From an uncultured Lachnospiraceae bacterium (GTDB lineage: Bacteria; Bacillota; Clostridia; Lachnospirales; Lachnospiraceae): a stretch of DNA of 34,562 bases. The stretch is from NCBI GenBank assembly GCA_905233835.1, contig CAJOGB010000008.1, positions 1-34,562 on the forward strand. Direction: 5' to 3'. Under the pieces are notes generated by a model. The model did not search any database and was not told the origin of the DNA. It saw nothing but the letters and a program-made list of their open reading frames with translations. Position numbers and translations under genes: made by a program. Positions within the stretch are counted from its first letter, which is position 1. The number at the start of each line of letters is the position of its first letter. Of this stretch, positions 17,157 through 26,188 are shown piece after piece.

Positions 17157-18440
17157 TTATTTTTTGGCAACATCATAGTTCATGTCTTTTAATACATCAA
17201 AGCAATCAAATGTCGAAAAATAATCCCTTGGCGTTTCCGCTCTTCGAATCAAATCAAAACTTCCGTCTTCATGCAACAAAACTTCAGCGGATTTTAACTT
17301 TCCGTTATAACTGTAACCCATGGAAAATCCGTGAGCTCCGGTATCATGAATAAAAAGTAAATCTCCGTTTTCAATCTTCGGAAGTTTTCGATCGATTGCA
17401 AACTTATCATTATTCTCGCAAAGGGAACCTACCACATCATAAGTATAATCCTGTGGCTCGTTTTCCTTTCCCAACACCGTAATATGATGGTACGCTCCGT
17501 ACATGGCAGGACGCATTAAATTCACTGCACATGCATCCACACCTACATATTCCTTATAGGTATGCTTTTCATTAATGGCACGGGTTACAAGTGCTCCGTA
17601 TGGGCCTGTCATAAAACGACCCATCTCCGTATAAATAGCTACATCCGAAAGCCCTGCAGGCACCAAAATCTCATCAAATGCCTTATGTACACCGTCTGCG
17701 ATGGCGTAAATATCGTTTGCCTTTTCCTCCGGGCGATAGGGAATACCCACACCACCGGATAGATTAATAAAGGAAAAGTCCACGCCGGTTTCCTTTTGGA
17801 TCTCAACCACCAGCTCAAACAGCGTACGAGCCAGCATTGGATAATAATCATTTGTTACCGTATTGCTAACCAAAAACGAATGAATTCCGAAGTGCTTTAC
17901 GCCTTTTTCCTTTAGTATCTTATATGCCTTAATAATCTGATCCTTAGTCATGCCGTATTTTGCATCTCCGGGATTATCCATAATTCCGTTGGAAATCTGA
18001 AATATTCCCCCCGGATTGTAACGACAGCTCATGGTATCCGGGAATGTGCCGATGGTATCTTTAAGCACTTTAATCTGAGTAATATCATCCAGATTAATGA
18101 TGGCTCCCAACTTAGCAGCATACGCAAACTCTTCCGGTGGCGTATCATTGGAAGAAAACATAATGCCCTCTCCTTTTACACCGATGGCGTCCGAAAGCAT
18201 AAGTTCCGTCATGGACGAGCAATCGCATCCGCAACCGTATTCATTTAAAATCTTGATTAAAAAGGGATTTGCATTTGCCTTTACCGCAAAATACTCTTTG
18301 AATCCTTTGTTCCAAGAAAAAGCATCATAAATCGCTTTTACATTGGCACGAAGTCCCGCTTCGTCATAGACATGAAACGGAGTGGGAATCTTTGACGCGA
18401 TTTCTTGTGCTTTTTCTTTTGTAAGAAATGCTTCTTTCAT
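17157..18440 (-). CDS. lysA: Diaminopimelate decarboxylase-type PLP enzyme
   Basis: PTPFHVYDEAGLR, FAVKANANPFLIKIL, GCGCDCSSMTEL, NLSGGVGIPYRPEE, GAHGFSMGYSYNG. Confidence 0.85.
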   Translation of the reverse strand: MKEAFLTKEKAQEIASKIPTPFHVYDEAGLRANVKAIYDAFSWNKGFKEYFAVKANANPFLIKILNEYGCGCDCSSMTELMLSDAIGVKGEGIMFSSNDTPPEEFAYAAKLGAIINLDDITQIKVLKDTIGTFPDTMSCRYNPGGIFQISNGIMDNPGDAKYGMTKDQIIKAYKILKEKGVKHFGIHSFLVSNTVTNDYYPMLARTLFELVVEIQKETGVDFSFINLSGGVGIPYRPEEKANDIYAIADGVHKAFDEILVPAGLSDVAIYTEMGRFMTGPYGALVTRAINEKHTYKEYVGVDACAVNLMRPAMYGAYHHITVLGKENEPQDYTYDVVGSLCENNDKFAIDRKLPKIENGDLLFIHDTGAHGFSMGYSYNGKLKSAEVLLHEDGSFDLIRRAETPRDYFSTFDCFDVLKDMNYDVAKK

Positions 18441-18492
18441 TGTTTTGTAACCTTTTTCTTTCCTTAAACCTATTGTAAAAAAATATAAAAAA

Positions 18493-18516
18493 AAAGCCTT
18501 GATATGTCAAGGCTTT
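18493..18516 (-). terminator. Terminator overlapping the alpha-amylase stop codon
   Basis: Minus strand AAAGCCTTGA-CATA-TCAAGGCTTT followed by a T tract; the TGA stop lies in the 5' arm. Confidence 0.85.
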
Positions 18517-19811
18517 AAGAACATTACACTGTTGGGTGGCATGGTTAGTCCACCGCCAAAATCCACGTTTTCACCGGTAAGTAAATCCGTGGCGCAACCG
18601 GCCTGAAAATCCGCATGAAAAGTATGCTCATATTCCGCTGCGTTTATGGCGCATAATACTCGCTCTCCCTCAAAGTTTCTCACAAAGATACAATGTTGGT
18701 TTTCCAACACCAAACTCTGAAAATCACCGTACTGCAGAGCCTTTTCATTTACATAGGCGTGTGCCATAGCAGACACCTTATCCGTAAGTTCATTCCACTG
18801 TGGCTCTTTTACTTCCACACGAAGTGTACGATCTCCATCCTTTGAATCACCCTTAATTCCCCACTCACTTCCATAATAAATCATGGGGATTCCCGGCATG
18901 GCAAACATAATGCCGTAGGCCAAAGGAATATGTTCATACCGATTTAAATTGGTGGCAATTCGTGTCACATCATGATTGTCCACAAAAGCCACAGGATGCC
19001 ATCCCCGATACAAACACCAGTCTTCTTTACCGAACTGTCGCATCAAGGAATGAACAATTTCAAATAAATTTAAAGAATTCAATGCGGAATATATTCCCTT
19101 AAAGCACTCATAATTCGTGGCGGAATGACACATCTCATCATTCATAATGGTCTTATAGTCGCCATGCAAAATCTCTCCCAACAAGAAGAAATCATCCTTC
19201 CACTGATCGCAATTCCACCGAAGTTCTTTTAAAAAGTTTCGATCCACCATATAGGCAACATCCAATCGAAGTCCGTCGATTCCAAATTCATCAATCCAAA
19301 ACTTCACACTGCCAAGCAGATATTCACGAATCTCAGGATTGGAAAGGTTTAATTTTACCAAATCATAATTTCCTTCCCAGCCTTCGTACCAAAGTCCGTC
19401 ATTATAGGAAGAATTACCGTTAAAATCAATATGAAACCAATCCTTATACTTGGAATTTTCACGGTTTTTTCTTACATCTTCAAATGCGAAAAAGCCGCGA
19501 CCCGCGTGATTAAACACTCCGTCCAAAATGATGCGGATGCCGTTTTCATGAAGGGCGTCGCAAACTTTTTTAAAATCCTCGTTGGTTCCCAGGCGAGTAT
19601 CGATTTTTCTGTAATCACGGGTATTATATCCGTGCGTATCGGATTCAAACAAAGGAGAAAAATAAACTGCGGTTACTCCCAATTTCTTTAAATGCAAAAT
19701 CCAGTCCATCACCTTTAAAATACGATGTTCCAACTTTCCGTCATTTTCATAGGGTGCTCCCGTCATCCCCAATGGATAAAACTGGTAAAACACACTTTCA
19801 TCTGCCCACAT
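18507..19811 (-). CDS. Alpha-amylase family (GH13) glycosidase
   Basis: GVTAVYFSPLFES, RIILDGVFNHAGRG, GLRLDVAYMVD, LLGEILHGDY, FVDNHDVTRI GH13 motifs. Confidence 0.92.
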   Translation of the reverse strand: MWADESVFYQFYPLGMTGAPYENDGKLEHRILKVMDWILHLKKLGVTAVYFSPLFESDTHGYNTRDYRKIDTRLGTNEDFKKVCDALHENGIRIILDGVFNHAGRGFFAFEDVRKNRENSKYKDWFHIDFNGNSSYNDGLWYEGWEGNYDLVKLNLSNPEIREYLLGSVKFWIDEFGIDGLRLDVAYMVDRNFLKELRWNCDQWKDDFFLLGEILHGDYKTIMNDEMCHSATNYECFKGIYSALNSLNLFEIVHSLMRQFGKEDWCLYRGWHPVAFVDNHDVTRIATNLNRYEHIPLAYGIMFAMPGIPMIYYGSEWGIKGDSKDGDRTLRVEVKEPQWNELTDKVSAMAHAYVNEKALQYGDFQSLVLENQHCIFVRNFEGERVLCAINAAEYEHTFHADFQAGCATDLLTGENVDFGGGLTMPPNSVMFLKP

Positions 19812-19822
19812 GTTTATATCTC

Positions 19823-22240
19823 CTAGTTCGTCATTTCCTGTGCTACTCTCACAGTCTCCTCATATAAATGCATCATCTCGTCATGGTTCTTTCGAATGAA
19901 ATCGAGGCTGTAATTCTTATTCTTTTCATTTTCCATCTGATGGCCGGCCGCTTCCACGCGACGTGCCAAATCAAATACCGCCAACGCACCGATATTCTTT
20001 GAGGAAGACTTTAGAGCATGAACGAATGTAGTATATTCTTCCCAGTTCTCGGTTTCGTAAGCACGTTTGATTTCATCCATTTTCTGGGTGGAAATATCTG
20101 CATACATCTTTACCAAATCAAGATAAAGTTTTTCGTTATTTCCAAAGAAGGACATTCCGTTTTCTTTGGAAATGTATGCGTTTTCATCTTCCGCAGAAGC
20201 CGAAGCAGTTGAAGAAACCTCCTCCTTTGGTTCGGATTTTTCTTCTTCAAAATCACTCTTCATTATAGGAACAAAGATCGCATCCCTTTTCTCCTGAAGG
20301 GTAACCTTTTCCTTCGGTAAATATTTAAGAAGCATTTCTTCCAGTTCTTCACCCTTAACCGGTTTTGCCAAATAGTCCACAAATCCGGCCGCCAAATACT
20401 GATCTTTCACGCCCGCGATAGCATTTGCGGTAAGCACAATAATCGGCGTATCTTTGCAAAGATTATCCGGCATTTCCTTAGACTGATGAAGCACTTCCAC
20501 ACCGTCGATTCCCGGCATCATATGATCCAAAAGAATGGCATCAAAGTGTTCCTCACGCATGCGATCTAAGGCCTGATAACCGTTATGTGCCAATACCACC
20601 TTCATCTGGGTGGACTTTAAGAGGCTGGTTACCACCTTTAGGTTCATTTCATTATCATCTACCGCTAAAATACGTACGTTCGGTGCGATAAACTTCTGGC
20701 TGTACTCTTCTTCCACACCACGGTGATCCTGGGCGTATTCGGAAACCGTTTCCTCGTCTAATACTTCCTGTCTTAAAAGCACCGTAAAAGTACTTCCCTT
20801 ATTAGGCTCGCTTTCCACGCGAATCTCACCACCCATCAAATCAACAAGATTCTTTGTAATGGTAAGACCAAGTCCCGTACCTTCGATATCGTGATTTTTA
20901 TTCTCACCCAAACGCTCAAAGGAAACGTAAATATTTTTCAGTTCATCCTCCGTCATTCCACGTCCGGTATCGGAGATTACAAACTGCAAAGTCACAAAAG
21001 GATTATCGGAAATAATGGTTCGCTCTCCGGTAATCTGTAAATTTACCTGACCGTAATCGGTGTACTTAACCGCATTATTTAAAATGTTGATTAGAATCTG
21101 TTTTACGCGGACTTCATCTCCCATCAAGCAATCCGGCAGATTCTCTTCAAAGTTGTACTTAAATACCAATCCACGCTCATCGCTTCGTACCTTAATCATG
21201 CTGGTGATTTCCTGCAAAATATCCGACAAATGATAGGGCTCGGAAACGATGGTCATCTTTCCGGATTCAATCTTTGAAAAGTCCAAAATATCATTAATAA
21301 TCTGAAGCAAAGTCTTTCCGGCATGAGAAATGTTTTGCGCATACTCAACCACCGTGGGATTCTCGCTCTCGCGAAGAATCATTTCATCCATACCTAAAAT
21401 CGTATTCATGGGCGTACGGATTTCATGAGACATGTTTGCCAAGAACTGACTCTTTGCCACAGAAGCTTCCTCGGCTGTTTTCTTTGCCTTCTCCGCTTCT
21501 TTTCGTGACCGATCCAGTTCCTCGTAGGTTTCCAACAACTTATAGTAATCCGGTGTTTCAAGTGCCAACAGCAATACGAAAATCGCTAACAAAGCAATAA
21601 AGAAAGAGAACACTCGAATATTTTGATATTTAATTTGGAACACCAATCCCGCCACCGTAAAGATAACGGCAACAATCAAATAGTAAAAGGTTCTTCGCGG
21701 ATAGGAATTATGATGGATCAAAAGCACAAAAGTTCCCATGGCAACCAAATACAACGGTATACCATATACGCTTAAGAAATGTAACGGGCCATGATACAAA
21801 TATCCCTTGTCGGTTACACCAAAGCAGATTGGATTGAAGAAGTTAATGAGTAATAAAACTCCCTCTACCACCAAAAGAATTTCATTAATTCTGGATAGCC
21901 AAATAAAACGTTTGTCGGAAACATAAGAATCTACGTATTTGGTATAGCCAAACGTAGCCACCGTCGTCGACATCGTACTTAAGATATTTAATGTAAGATT
22001 TAAAAGAACCGGCACTTTGTTTCCGTTGTACTCGCAAAAAGCAGCCAACACATCCAAAGAAGCGGCTAAAACCGTAAGAGTGGAAAAACGACGAAAAGCA
22101 ATAAGAGTTGGATTATCCTTCGGATATCGAACCCATAAGAAAACAATCATAATGATGCCGAAGCAAATAGACGCAACGGTATATTGCGAATTGAAATACG
22201 TGAAATTATAGTTCGCGCTAGTCATATTGTGCATTAACAT
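19823..22240 (-). CDS. Hybrid sensor histidine kinase (7TM-like, HisKA-HATPase, REC, HPt)
   Basis: LANMSHEIRTPMNTI H-box; GTGLGLTITKNLVDLMGG; ILAVDDNEMNLKVV and DAILLDHMMPGIDG REC; FVHALKSSSKNIGA HPt. Confidence 0.93.
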   Translation of the reverse strand: MLMHNMTSANYNFTYFNSQYTVASICFGIIMIVFLWVRYPKDNPTLIAFRRFSTLTVLAASLDVLAAFCEYNGNKVPVLLNLTLNILSTMSTTVATFGYTKYVDSYVSDKRFIWLSRINEILLVVEGVLLLINFFNPICFGVTDKGYLYHGPLHFLSVYGIPLYLVAMGTFVLLIHHNSYPRRTFYYLIVAVIFTVAGLVFQIKYQNIRVFSFFIALLAIFVLLLALETPDYYKLLETYEELDRSRKEAEKAKKTAEEASVAKSQFLANMSHEIRTPMNTILGMDEMILRESENPTVVEYAQNISHAGKTLLQIINDILDFSKIESGKMTIVSEPYHLSDILQEITSMIKVRSDERGLVFKYNFEENLPDCLMGDEVRVKQILINILNNAVKYTDYGQVNLQITGERTIISDNPFVTLQFVISDTGRGMTEDELKNIYVSFERLGENKNHDIEGTGLGLTITKNLVDLMGGEIRVESEPNKGSTFTVLLRQEVLDEETVSEYAQDHRGVEEEYSQKFIAPNVRILAVDDNEMNLKVVTSLLKSTQMKVVLAHNGYQALDRMREEHFDAILLDHMMPGIDGVEVLHQSKEMPDNLCKDTPIIVLTANAIAGVKDQYLAAGFVDYLAKPVKGEELEEMLLKYLPKEKVTLQEKRDAIFVPIMKSDFEEEKSEPKEEVSSTASASAEDENAYISKENGMSFFGNNEKLYLDLVKMYADISTQKMDEIKRAYETENWEEYTTFVHALKSSSKNIGALAVFDLARRVEAAGHQMENEKNKNYSLDFIRKNHDEMMHLYEETVRVAQEMTN

Positions 22241-22348
22241 ATATTACTTCCCCTATTGTAAAATTAGCGCATTTACAATCCCCTTTATTATAGATAATTT
22301 TCCTATAAAAGTAAATAATGTGATATAATGGCATCCGAGGAGAATCTT

Positions 22349-23191
22349 ATGAAAATAACCATTGAAACAGACAATAAACACGTATTAACCGAATACATCC
22401 AACCAACGGATCCCGAAGTAGTTTCTACATCTGCCACAGAGACGTCTGAAAGCACATCCTCTGCCACAGACACATCAAGTACTTCTGCCGCATCCGATCC
22501 TTTTGCGGTTCTTCTTACAACTGCCGCGAAGGAATTGGCCTCCGAGAAAGAGTCTTCCGACACATCATCTACCTCAGATATGACGCTGTCTCAAATTTTT
22601 CAAAAGGCATCCGAAACCTACGGCGTGGATGTAAACTTTTTAAAAGCTGTGGCTCGCGCGGAATCAAACTTTAATTCTAAGGCAACATCAAAATCCGGTG
22701 CCATGGGAATCATGCAGCTTATGCCTTCCACCGCGAAATCTCTCGGTGTAAACGATGCCTACGATCCTTATGAAAATATTATGGGCGGGGCAAAGATGCT
22801 CTCCGGATTATTGACAAAATATAACGGCGATCAATCCCTTGCCTTGGCGGCTTATAACGCAGGCAGCGGAAACGTGAAAAAATACGGTGGTATCCCGCCT
22901 TTTGCAGAGACTCAGAATTACGTTAAAAAGGTACTATCCTACTATTCCGAAGGGGTAACCATCCCGGCGGACAAAGACGTCTCCGTTTCCGGTCAAACAA
23001 ACTACACGGAGTTAGCTTCCACACTTACAACATCTCTTTCCGAGTTTGCAAATCACGAAAGCTACCTTATGTTTTTAAAGGAAATGGAAAACGAAATGAA
23101 AGCGGAAACATCCGATACTTCCACCGCTTACGAAAGCCTTTTAAGCGCGGCTTCCAGAGCCCTTACAACCACCATGAAAGAATACCAATAA
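22349..23191 (+). CDS. Lytic transglycosylase (SLT domain), no signal peptide visible
   Basis: VARAESNFNSKATSKSGAMGIMQLMPSTAKSLGV and ALAAYNAGSGNVKKYGG; GAGGAGA SD supports the ATG at 22349 rather than 22328. Confidence 0.88.
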   Translation: MKITIETDNKHVLTEYIQPTDPEVVSTSATETSESTSSATDTSSTSAASDPFAVLLTTAAKELASEKESSDTSSTSDMTLSQIFQKASETYGVDVNFLKAVARAESNFNSKATSKSGAMGIMQLMPSTAKSLGVNDAYDPYENIMGGAKMLSGLLTKYNGDQSLALAAYNAGSGNVKKYGGIPPFAETQNYVKKVLSYYSEGVTIPADKDVSVSGQTNYTELASTLTTSLSEFANHESYLMFLKEMENEMKAETSDTSTAYESLLSAASRALTTTMKEYQ

Positions 23192-23252
23192 ACCAAAAGG
23201 AGACGTGCTTTTACATCTCCTTTAATTATTAAAAAATTATTCGATTTTCCTC

Positions 23253-23281
23253 TTGACTTATAACCACCCATATAGTATATT
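23253..23281 (+). promoter_or_regulatory. Predicted tRNA-Thr promoter
   Basis: TTGACT (23253-23258), 17-nt spacer, TATATT (23276-23281). Confidence 0.65.
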
Positions 23282-23315
23282 CGTTTAGTCGGCGTTTTAA
23301 GAACGCATCAGACAA

Positions 23316-23388
23316 GCTGGCGTGGCACAGTCGGTAGCGCACCTCATTGGTAGTGAGGAGGTCACGGGTTCGATTCCCGTCGCTAGCT
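23316..23388 (+). tRNA. tRNA-Thr (anticodon GGT)
   Basis: GCTGGCG acceptor pairs with CGCTAGC; CCTCA-TTGGTAG-TGAGG anticodon arm; GGTTCGATTCC T loop; no encoded CCA. Confidence 0.95.
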
Positions 23389-23425
23389 TGCGAAAAGCTA
23401 CGAGAAACAACGTAGCACAATAAAG

Positions 23426-23467
23426 AAATGCTTCCTGCAAATTTATTTGCAAAGGAAGCATTTTTTT
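23426..23467 (+). terminator. Terminator downstream of tRNA-Thr
   Basis: AAATGCTTCC...GGAAGCATTT followed by a T tract. Confidence 0.85.
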
Positions 23468-23477
23468 GTTGGGCAAA

Positions 23478-23523
23478 GTCGTGGCGACAGCCACGACGAA
23501 GTAGAATTACGCAGTAATTCTAC
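23478..23523. repeat. Two adjacent perfect hairpins, the second covering the stop codon of the minus-strand gene
   Basis: GTCGTGGC-GACA-GCCACGAC (23478-23497) and GTAGAATTAC-GCA-GTAATTCTAC (23501-23523). Confidence 0.8.
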
Positions 23524-24536
23524 GAGTTGTTTTTTAAATCATCTCCCAAGTTTCTCAAATACTTAGAAATCACAACATCAACAGATACTTTTGCAGTGGT
23601 TACTCCGTTTAATTGTATTTCCTGGATTTCTTTCATAGCATTGCGTTCCATTTTTTGTGCTTCCTGTGCTGTCATAAGAATAGTTTGATTTTCCGTTTTT
23701 AATGTCTTAGTCCAATTTTTCTCTCGATCTACAACATCTTCAACGAGAACATCTTGGTTTTCTGTGTTATTTACAGATGATCCGGAATCAAACCCATTTG
23801 CCACAGCTAGAGCTGCCGCTGATGATGCCAATGTCTTCATTCCGGAATCCGCCTCTAAAGCAGCTTTCTGCGCTGCTTCTTCTTGCATTTCTTTCATTTC
23901 ACGCAACTTTTCTCTAAAAGCCTCAAGATAATTATCAACACCTTCCATCATCTTGTCCCACTCTTCGCTTGACATATCACGCCAATCTTTTTCCTCTTTT
24001 AATTCCTGTGCTGATAATTTATGAGATTCTTGGTAGTTCTTAAGTGCGTTACTGAAATTCACCTTATTATCATTTGAATCTTCCGCAGCATGCTCGGCAT
24101 TTTCTTCGACGGTTTCAATCTCTTCATCCTCGGCTTCCCTTACTTTACGTGTGTAATGATTATACTGTGCTATCGCCCTCATAATAGCCGCAAGATCAGT
24201 CGCCGAAAACATACCGGCAGCGTTTGATAATTCTCCAAAGTTATTTACATTAACCTTTAAATGTCCTCCGCTTGGAAGGCTAATACATAATACGTCGTTC
24301 GGTTTAGACATATCTCCCAAGCAAATGGAATTTGACTTATAATCGCAAACAAAAGTAACCCCGTTATACTCAATCAGGCCATCCTCTGCCATACCACCAT
24401 ATGGACATTTTTTCGATTCGCCTTCTAACACCTTCGAAAAAGACGCATATCTTTCGGTACTATTTGCTTTTTCAGGGTTTCTAACACATGTTGCCGCATC
24501 AATACGTAGTGAGCTTAAAACTGCAGTTGTACTCAT
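23520..24536 (-). CDS. Hypothetical protein (DUF6033-like); likely start MSTTAVL at 24536
   Basis: ORF track gives 23520..24629, but an AAGGGGG SD precedes the internal ATG and the upstream extension overlaps a terminator-like hairpin. Family name from recollection. Confidence 0.7.
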   Translation of the reverse strand: MSTTAVLSSLRIDAATCVRNPEKANSTERYASFSKVLEGESKKCPYGGMAEDGLIEYNGVTFVCDYKSNSICLGDMSKPNDVLCISLPSGGHLKVNVNNFGELSNAAGMFSATDLAAIMRAIAQYNHYTRKVREAEDEEIETVEENAEHAAEDSNDNKVNFSNALKNYQESHKLSAQELKEEKDWRDMSSEEWDKMMEGVDNYLEAFREKLREMKEMQEEAAQKAALEADSGMKTLASSAAALAVANGFDSGSSVNNTENQDVLVEDVVDREKNWTKTLKTENQTILMTAQEAQKMERNAMKEIQEIQLNGVTTAKVSVDVVISKYLRNLGDDLKNNS

Positions 24537-24557
24537 ATTTTTCTTTGCCCCCTTCAT

Positions 24558-24600
24558 AAAAAAAGCACTTATTCCAACGTCATTCCATTGAAATAAGTGC
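24558..24600 (-). terminator. Terminator/attenuator-like hairpin directly 5' of the DUF6033-like gene
   Basis: Minus strand GCACTTATTTCAA...TTGGAATAAGTGC then a T7 run, then ATGAAGGGGGC. Confidence 0.6.
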
Positions 24601-24692
24601 GATCCATTGCCAAAATATTTATTTTTCAAAGTTTATATCGGTATATAGAGCAAAAAACTTTATAAAGAGAATCAAAAAATACTCAAAAATAC

Positions 24693-24857
24693 TCAAGATT
24701 TCTTTTTGTATTTTTCATCCAAGAATCTTTTACAATCCCGCATTGTAACTTCACCTTTCTTCTCCAGCTCTATGTATTTTTTAAAATCTTCGGTAGGCTC
24801 TAATCCATCTACTTTGATTAACCCAATCGCATAATCCCATGCTTCTGAATTCGTCAT
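24693..24857 (-). CDS. Small VbhA-like antitoxin-family protein (54 aa), absent from the ORF track
   Basis: MTNSEAWDYAIGLIKVDGLEPTEDFKKYIELEKKGEVTMRDCKRFLDEKYKKKS; perfect GGAGGTGA SD upstream. Confidence 0.7.
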   Translation of the reverse strand: MTNSEAWDYAIGLIKVDGLEPTEDFKKYIELEKKGEVTMRDCKRFLDEKYKKKS

Positions 24858-25059
24858 AGCTTTCACCTCCATCGCAAGTAATTTTACAGTAATATTATAT
24901 CAAAATTTCCGTGCCAGCAAAACAAAAGAATCGCCTTTAACTCTATACTCAAGCATTTTCAGTAGAATCAATTCGTTTAGATAAGCATCGTTTTATTTCT
25001 CTCGTCAGTCAAAAAATGCCTTACTCCATCTGCCCACTTTAATAGTTGGCGTAAAGACT

Positions 25060-25485
25060 TTAACGTCTCTTTTTTGCCTGTTCATAAGCGTATTTATTGG
25101 CGTCAACTTCATACGGCTGTCCGAGGTAGATATTTGTAAAATAATCTTCGCCACCTTCTAATTTGCACTCACAGCACTTTCCGTTAACAATCTTATAACA
25201 AGTGCCATCGTACATAACAATGTATTGAAGGCTGCGATTGATTGCACTGCTAAATAGATCGGGGCAGAGATACTGAGAAGAATGTCTCAATTCATGAAAA
25301 AAGTAAAAAGCTTTTTCATAATCAGGCGCTTCTTTCAAATAATCTGCATTTATAAATACCGTTTTTGATTCAACATCAAAAGTACCGTTAGCGGATTCAT
25401 ATCCCGCTGGCATATTGAAGGATAACATCAAGTCCAAATTATTATCATCGCGGTATTGATTGAAATATCTTTCGTAGTCTAACAT
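25060..25485 (-). CDS. Small putative zinc metallopeptidase-like protein
   Basis: 141 aa with FFHELRHSSQY (HExxH) and a downstream YEVDANKYAYE glutamate. Confidence 0.6.
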   Translation of the reverse strand: MLDYERYFNQYRDDNNLDLMLSFNMPAGYESANGTFDVESKTVFINADYLKEAPDYEKAFYFFHELRHSSQYLCPDLFSSAINRSLQYIVMYDGTCYKIVNGKCCECKLEGGEDYFTNIYLGQPYEVDANKYAYEQAKKRR

Positions 25486-25512
25486 CTTTACATCCTTACA
25501 AATTCAAATTTA

Positions 25513-26082
25513 TCACTCTTTTATTATGTTTGGGAAGTTTTCCTTAAGGAAATATCGATACTCCGGATGATCTGTTGCCTCAGTATATTCCGCAGGAATA
25601 ATCTTTCCTATCCACGCCCTCATTTTTTTGGGCATATCTTCATAACGTACAACGGTAATCAGCCCCTGCGCTTCCGCCTCCATAATGGCTTCATATGCAT
25701 CCGGAACAAATTCAGCATCAGAAACCGGAACCGGTACACTGCTTGTAACTGCATCCGGTATCTGCAATTCAAATCCGGAATCTGTCACCTCATTTGTACT
25801 ATATATATATCCCGACACTCCTTTATATGTCTGCTCTAACATATTCGGATAGTATTCTTCTATTCGCAAAATTCCATCTTGGTTAAACCCATACGGTCCC
25901 CACTTTTGCCACCTGCCTTCATACTTAAATCCGGTATCTTTACAATACTTTTCAACCGCATTGCTTAAATAGACAAGTACATTTTCTCTCTTCTTTGAAA
26001 AATAAACCAATGGGATTTCATGATTTGAAACCCTTGGTTCTAACTCTTCAATCCCCTCAACGGATGACGCGTGGTAAAACAT
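25513..26082 (-). CDS. Hypothetical protein; possible ADP-ribosyltransferase-like fold
   Basis: 189 aa; MFYHASSVEGIEELEPRVSNHEIPLVYFSKKRENVLVYL resembles the N-terminal YHxS beta-strand of small ART-fold families. Confidence 0.5.
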   Translation of the reverse strand: MFYHASSVEGIEELEPRVSNHEIPLVYFSKKRENVLVYLSNAVEKYCKDTGFKYEGRWQKWGPYGFNQDGILRIEEYYPNMLEQTYKGVSGYIYSTNEVTDSGFELQIPDAVTSSVPVPVSDAEFVPDAYEAIMEAEAQGLITVVRYEDMPKKMRAWIGKIIPAEYTEATDHPEYRYFLKENFPNIIKE

Positions 26083-26149
26083 ATTCCCTCCATAAGTAGC
26101 ATTTTAATAAGTTCTATTTTTTATAACCCCATACGCAATAATAGCAAAA

Positions 26150-26175
26150 ATAGGATTCCTTTTAAAGGAATCCTT
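26150..26175 (-). terminator. Terminator after the RHH/BrnA-like gene
   Basis: Minus strand AAGGATTCC-TTTAAAA-GGAATCC then TATTTTTG. Confidence 0.75.
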
Positions 26176-26188
26176 CTAATCAATTGAC

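Noticed and set aside
23229-23494. 63- and 65-aa minus-strand ORFs (NRTRDLLTTNEVRYR...)
   Set aside because: Antisense to tRNA-Thr; a common spurious tRNA-derived ORF.
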